NCBI RefSeq assembly: GCF_001879715.1
Contig: NZ_MNBW01000001.1
Coordinates: forward strand, 124,001-188,000
DNA length: 64,000 nucleotides
Direction of reading: 5' to 3'
Origin: Nioella nitratireducens
GTDB taxonomy: Bacteria; Pseudomonadota; Alphaproteobacteria; Rhodobacterales; Rhodobacteraceae
Positions 61,890 through 64,000 of this stretch are shown piece by piece. The notes under the pieces are model-generated. The model was not told the origin of the DNA. It did not search any database and saw only the letters and a program-made list of their open reading frames with translations. The position numbers and the translations under genes are program-made. Position 1 is the first letter of the stretch. Every line of letters starts with the position of its first letter.

Positions 61890-62471
61890 ATGCGCAAACT
61901 TCAGGCCCAGGGCGTGCATCACATCACGCTGACCGGCGCGGACCGGCAAACCTCGATTGATTTCTGGGAAGGCGTGTTGGGCATGCCCTTCATCTTCGAC
62001 CAGCCAAATCTGGACAACCCGAGAGAGGGGCATCTCTATTTCGATCCGGGTGACGGTCGGCTGATCACCGTTTTCACCAACGAAGATCGCAGCCCCGACC
62101 CGCGCCGCACCCCGACCGAGCCGGGCTGCGTGCATCACCTCGCCTTCAATGTCAGCAAGGCCACTTTTTCACAGGCAGTCAAACGGCTGGACGCGCGCGG
62201 GATCCCGCATTCCGGCCCCAAGGACCGGGGGTTCATGGACTCGATCTATTTCAAAGACCCCATGGGGCTGCTCATCGAACTGGCCTCCTACAGGTTCGAA
62301 CCGCCGGTGGGCTGCACCCATGCCGACGTGATGATCGAGGCGCACCGCCTGCGCGTCGCGCGCGGCGACTACAACATCGCCGAAGAGCATCTGGCCGACG
62401 CGATCGAGATGCTGGTGGAGCGCCGCCAGCAAAGCCTCTCGGACGACCGCACCCCGAAACACCCCTACTGA
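61890..62471 (+). CDS. VOC family (glyoxalase/dioxygenase-fold) protein
   Basis: A 193-residue metalloenzyme-fold protein with GGAGG before ATG. VHHITLTGADRQTSIDFWEG starts the first beta-alpha-beta-beta-beta unit, with metal-type His; VHHLAFNVSKATFSQAV starts the second, and FKDPMGLLIELASYRF supplies the usual Glu. It is annotated in relatives as ring-cleaving dioxygenase, lactoylglutathione lyase or bleomycin-resistance protein; I cannot separate these. About 45 C-terminal residues follow the second unit. Confidence 0.88.
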   Translation: MRKLQAQGVHHITLTGADRQTSIDFWEGVLGMPFIFDQPNLDNPREGHLYFDPGDGRLITVFTNEDRSPDPRRTPTEPGCVHHLAFNVSKATFSQAVKRLDARGIPHSGPKDRGFMDSIYFKDPMGLLIELASYRFEPPVGCTHADVMIEAHRLRVARGDYNIAEEHLADAIEMLVERRQQSLSDDRTPKHPY

Positions 62472-62620
62472 CCTTTTGCCTGGTTCAAATCCTCACGCGA
62501 CCAGGCAACCGGACCCGCACGCGCGCATGGGCACCGCCTGTCGCCCGGGTCCGCCGGCAGCCGCGGCCCGGCGATGGCCCCCGCAAGGGACGTGAACGGG
62601 CCGCCCCCCGGATCGGTGCC

Positions 62621-63271
62621 TCAGGCGCCGACGCCGATCGGACAGGTCACGCCGGTGCCGCCAATGCCGCAATAGCCCGAGGGGTTCTTGGCCAGATACT
62701 GCTGGTGGTAATCTTCCGCGAAATAGAACGCGGGCGCGGGCAGGATCTCGGTCGTGATCGCGCCGAACCCGGCCTTTTTCAACCGCGTCTGCATCTCCGG
62801 CAGCGAGTCGAGCGCCGCCTGCCGCTGTGCGTCGGAAAAGCTGTAGATACCCGAGCGATACTGGGTGCCCGCGTCATTGCCCTGCCGCATCCCTTGCGTC
62901 GGGTCGTGGTTTTCCCAGAAAACCTTGAGCAGCGCCGCATAGGAGATGACCTTGGGGTCATGAACCACACGCACCACCTCGTTGTGGCCGGTGCGCCCGG
63001 TGCAGACCTCTTCGTAAGTCGGGTTCGGCGTGTGGCCGCCAGCATAGCCCACCATGGTCAACCAGACGCCGTCCAGGCCCCAGAACATCCGTTCCACGCC
63101 CCAGAAACAGCCCATGCCGAACATCGCGGCCTCCATGCCCTCGGGCACCTCAGCCGTCAGAGGACGACCGGTCACGAAATGGGTCTCGGCGGTCGGGATC
63201 GGCGTCTCCCGCCCGGGCAGGGCCTCGTCTTTCGACACCATCTCAGTCTTCTTGCGGGCAAAACCGAACAT
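62621..63271 (-). CDS. msrA: peptide-methionine (S)-S-oxide reductase
   Basis: Repairs (S)-methionine sulfoxide in oxidised proteins. The 216-residue protein has the active-site segment [20 protein letters not shown] with nucleophile Cys near residue 55, [19 protein letters not shown], and C-terminal resolving cysteines in [15 protein letters not shown]. No signal peptide, so it acts in the cytoplasm. The residues before the core are typical of the longer MsrA form. Confidence 0.96.
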   Translation of the reverse strand: MFGFARKKTEMVSKDEALPGRETPIPTAETHFVTGRPLTAEVPEGMEAAMFGMGCFWGVERMFWGLDGVWLTMVGYAGGHTPNPTYEEVCTGRTGHNEVVRVVHDPKVISYAALLKVFWENHDPTQGMRQGNDAGTQYRSGIYSFSDAQRQAALDSLPEMQTRLKKAGFGAITTEILPAPAFYFAEDYHQQYLAKNPSGYCGIGGTGVTCPIGVGA

Positions 63272-63399
63272 CGCACGTCTCCTTTTCCTGATGGCACATC
63301 ATGCCTTGAGGCAGAGATGGGGCGCAAGCCACCCCCCGACCAGTGCCGTGCCTGCCCACCCGCGTTCACCTTCCCGCGAAAGAGGGCGGGGCAAGCGGG

Positions 63400-63771
63400 T
63401 CATCCGCGCGCCAGGATCATGCCAGCGGCGAGTGCAGCCAACAGACCCCAAATCACGATGATGGCCACTGCTCCGGCCAAGCTGGCCGGTGGCCATTTCC
63501 ATTCGCAGCTGCGCTGCCGAAACTCGGCCATCAGGGCCGGCGGGATCAACCGAATGGCGACCAGGATACCGAGCGGCAAGAGCAGAAGATCATCGACATA
63601 GCCCAAAATCGGGATGAAATCGGGGATCAGGTCAATCGGGCTGAGCGCATAGGCCGCGACCGCTGTGGCAACCATCCTTGCGCTGAGCGGCGTGCGCGGA
63701 TCTCGGGCCGCGATCCACAACGCCAGCAGGTCCCGTTTCAGCCTGCGCGCCCAGTGTTTCAGCCTCTTCAC
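63400..63771 (-). CDS. YkvA/DUF1232 family membrane protein
   Basis: A 123-residue inner-membrane protein. AYALSPIDLIPDFIPILGYV near residue 40 is the hallmark of DUF1232 (YkvA); two or three helices follow, the last around 98-119. The family has no settled function. It lies 128 bases upstream of msrA on the same strand and is divergent from the partial gene at the right edge. Confidence 0.9.
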   Translation of the reverse strand: MKRLKHWARRLKRDLLALWIAARDPRTPLSARMVATAVAAYALSPIDLIPDFIPILGYVDDLLLLPLGILVAIRLIPPALMAEFRQRSCEWKWPPASLAGAVAIIVIWGLLAALAAGMILARG

Positions 63772-63918
63772 GAGGAAGCCTCCCGTCCGAGTCCCGCAGC
63801 GGTGCCAGACGTGACCCTGACATCCCGGCGTTCACCATCCCCGATTCCCGGCCAGTTCACAACGGGCCCGCGATCTCGCCTCTTCCCTTCCCGCCGGACG
63901 CCCCCTAACGTCGCCACC

Positions 63919-64000
63919 ATGACGCCTCCTTCCGCCCTCGACTCGCGCGCCTCGTGGCTGCGCCTTGCCATGTCCCTCACCATCGGGCTGGTGGGCAATG
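63919..64000 (+). CDS. probable MFS transporter, N-terminal fragment cut by window edge
   Basis: Twenty-seven codons are visible from ATG 63919: MTPPSALDSRASWLRLAMSL and then a hydrophobic TIGLVGN stretch. This looks like the start of a first transmembrane helix, as in major facilitator proteins of this group. The ribosome binding site is poor and too little is present for certainty. Confidence 0.4.
   Translation, partial: MTPPSALDSRASWLRLAMSLTIGLVGN

Overview
The window is a dense, GC-rich stretch of a chromosome with about 64 protein genes, short spacers, many ATGA or TGATG stop/start overlaps and clear purine-rich ribosome binding sites. Gene content and order point to an alphaproteobacterium of the Rhodobacteraceae (Roseobacter group). 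The clues are a SAM/SAH riboswitch in front of metK, the phoH-ybeY-corC-lnt-metK run, irr divergent from fabA-fabB-fabI, a DUF5928 glycosyltransferase and glcDEF. There are no rRNA or tRNA genes, CRISPR arrays or transposases that I can see. This assignment is inference from gene content, not from a marker-gene comparison.

Layout. 1-9155 (minus strand): aroA (cut by the window edge), trmB, a small membrane protein, metK with its riboswitch, lnt, corC, ybeY and phoH, then a lipoprotein and an OmpA-like protein that share a small Cys/Trp domain. 9156-16202: a long AT-richer spacer, a His-rich exported protein, miaB, an unknown protein, a DEAD-box helicase with a pentapeptide-repeat tail, a small heat shock protein and a trypsin-like protease. 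16266-20223: glcF-glcE-glcD (glycolate oxidase). 20304-24298: DUF599 protein, ureohydrolase, crotonase, methyltransferase, DUF1285 protein. 24372-31109: a four-gene MoxR / DUF58 / BatA-DUF4159 / large membrane protein operon.

31177-44495: a class-IV aminotransferase, a SET-domain protein, polA, HlyIII, a zinc-finger protein, a HIT protein, a divergent glycosyltransferase/sulfotransferase pair, OsmC, TetR, darcynin, a PfkB sugar kinase with nth, an Ada-like protein without its N-terminal domain, and an OmpA lipoprotein. 44564-51336: catabolic islands, with a GntR regulator, an enolase-superfamily enzyme and an alcohol dehydrogenase, then pcaD-pcaB with an MFS transporter. 51380-54498: threonine-dehydratase-like enzyme, alpha/beta hydrolase, haloacid dehalogenase, FKBP isomerase. 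54592-58807: fabI, fabB, an inserted AT-richer DUF3800 gene, fabA, divergent irr. 58955-64000: typA, a secreted Gly/Asn/His-rich protein, a VOC protein, msrA, a YkvA protein and the first codons of a probable MFS gene.

The parts most worth attention are: the paired proteins with an undescribed 36-residue Cys/Trp domain between miaB and phoH; the DUF3800 cassette framed by hairpins inside the fatty-acid operon; the 923-residue fusion in the MoxR cluster; the divergent DUF5928/sulfotransferase pair; the 11-bp phased repeats in front of pcaD; and two TGGT-N11-ACCA palindromes in front of glcD and a GntR gene. The best supported regulatory element is the SAM/SAH riboswitch, a known class.
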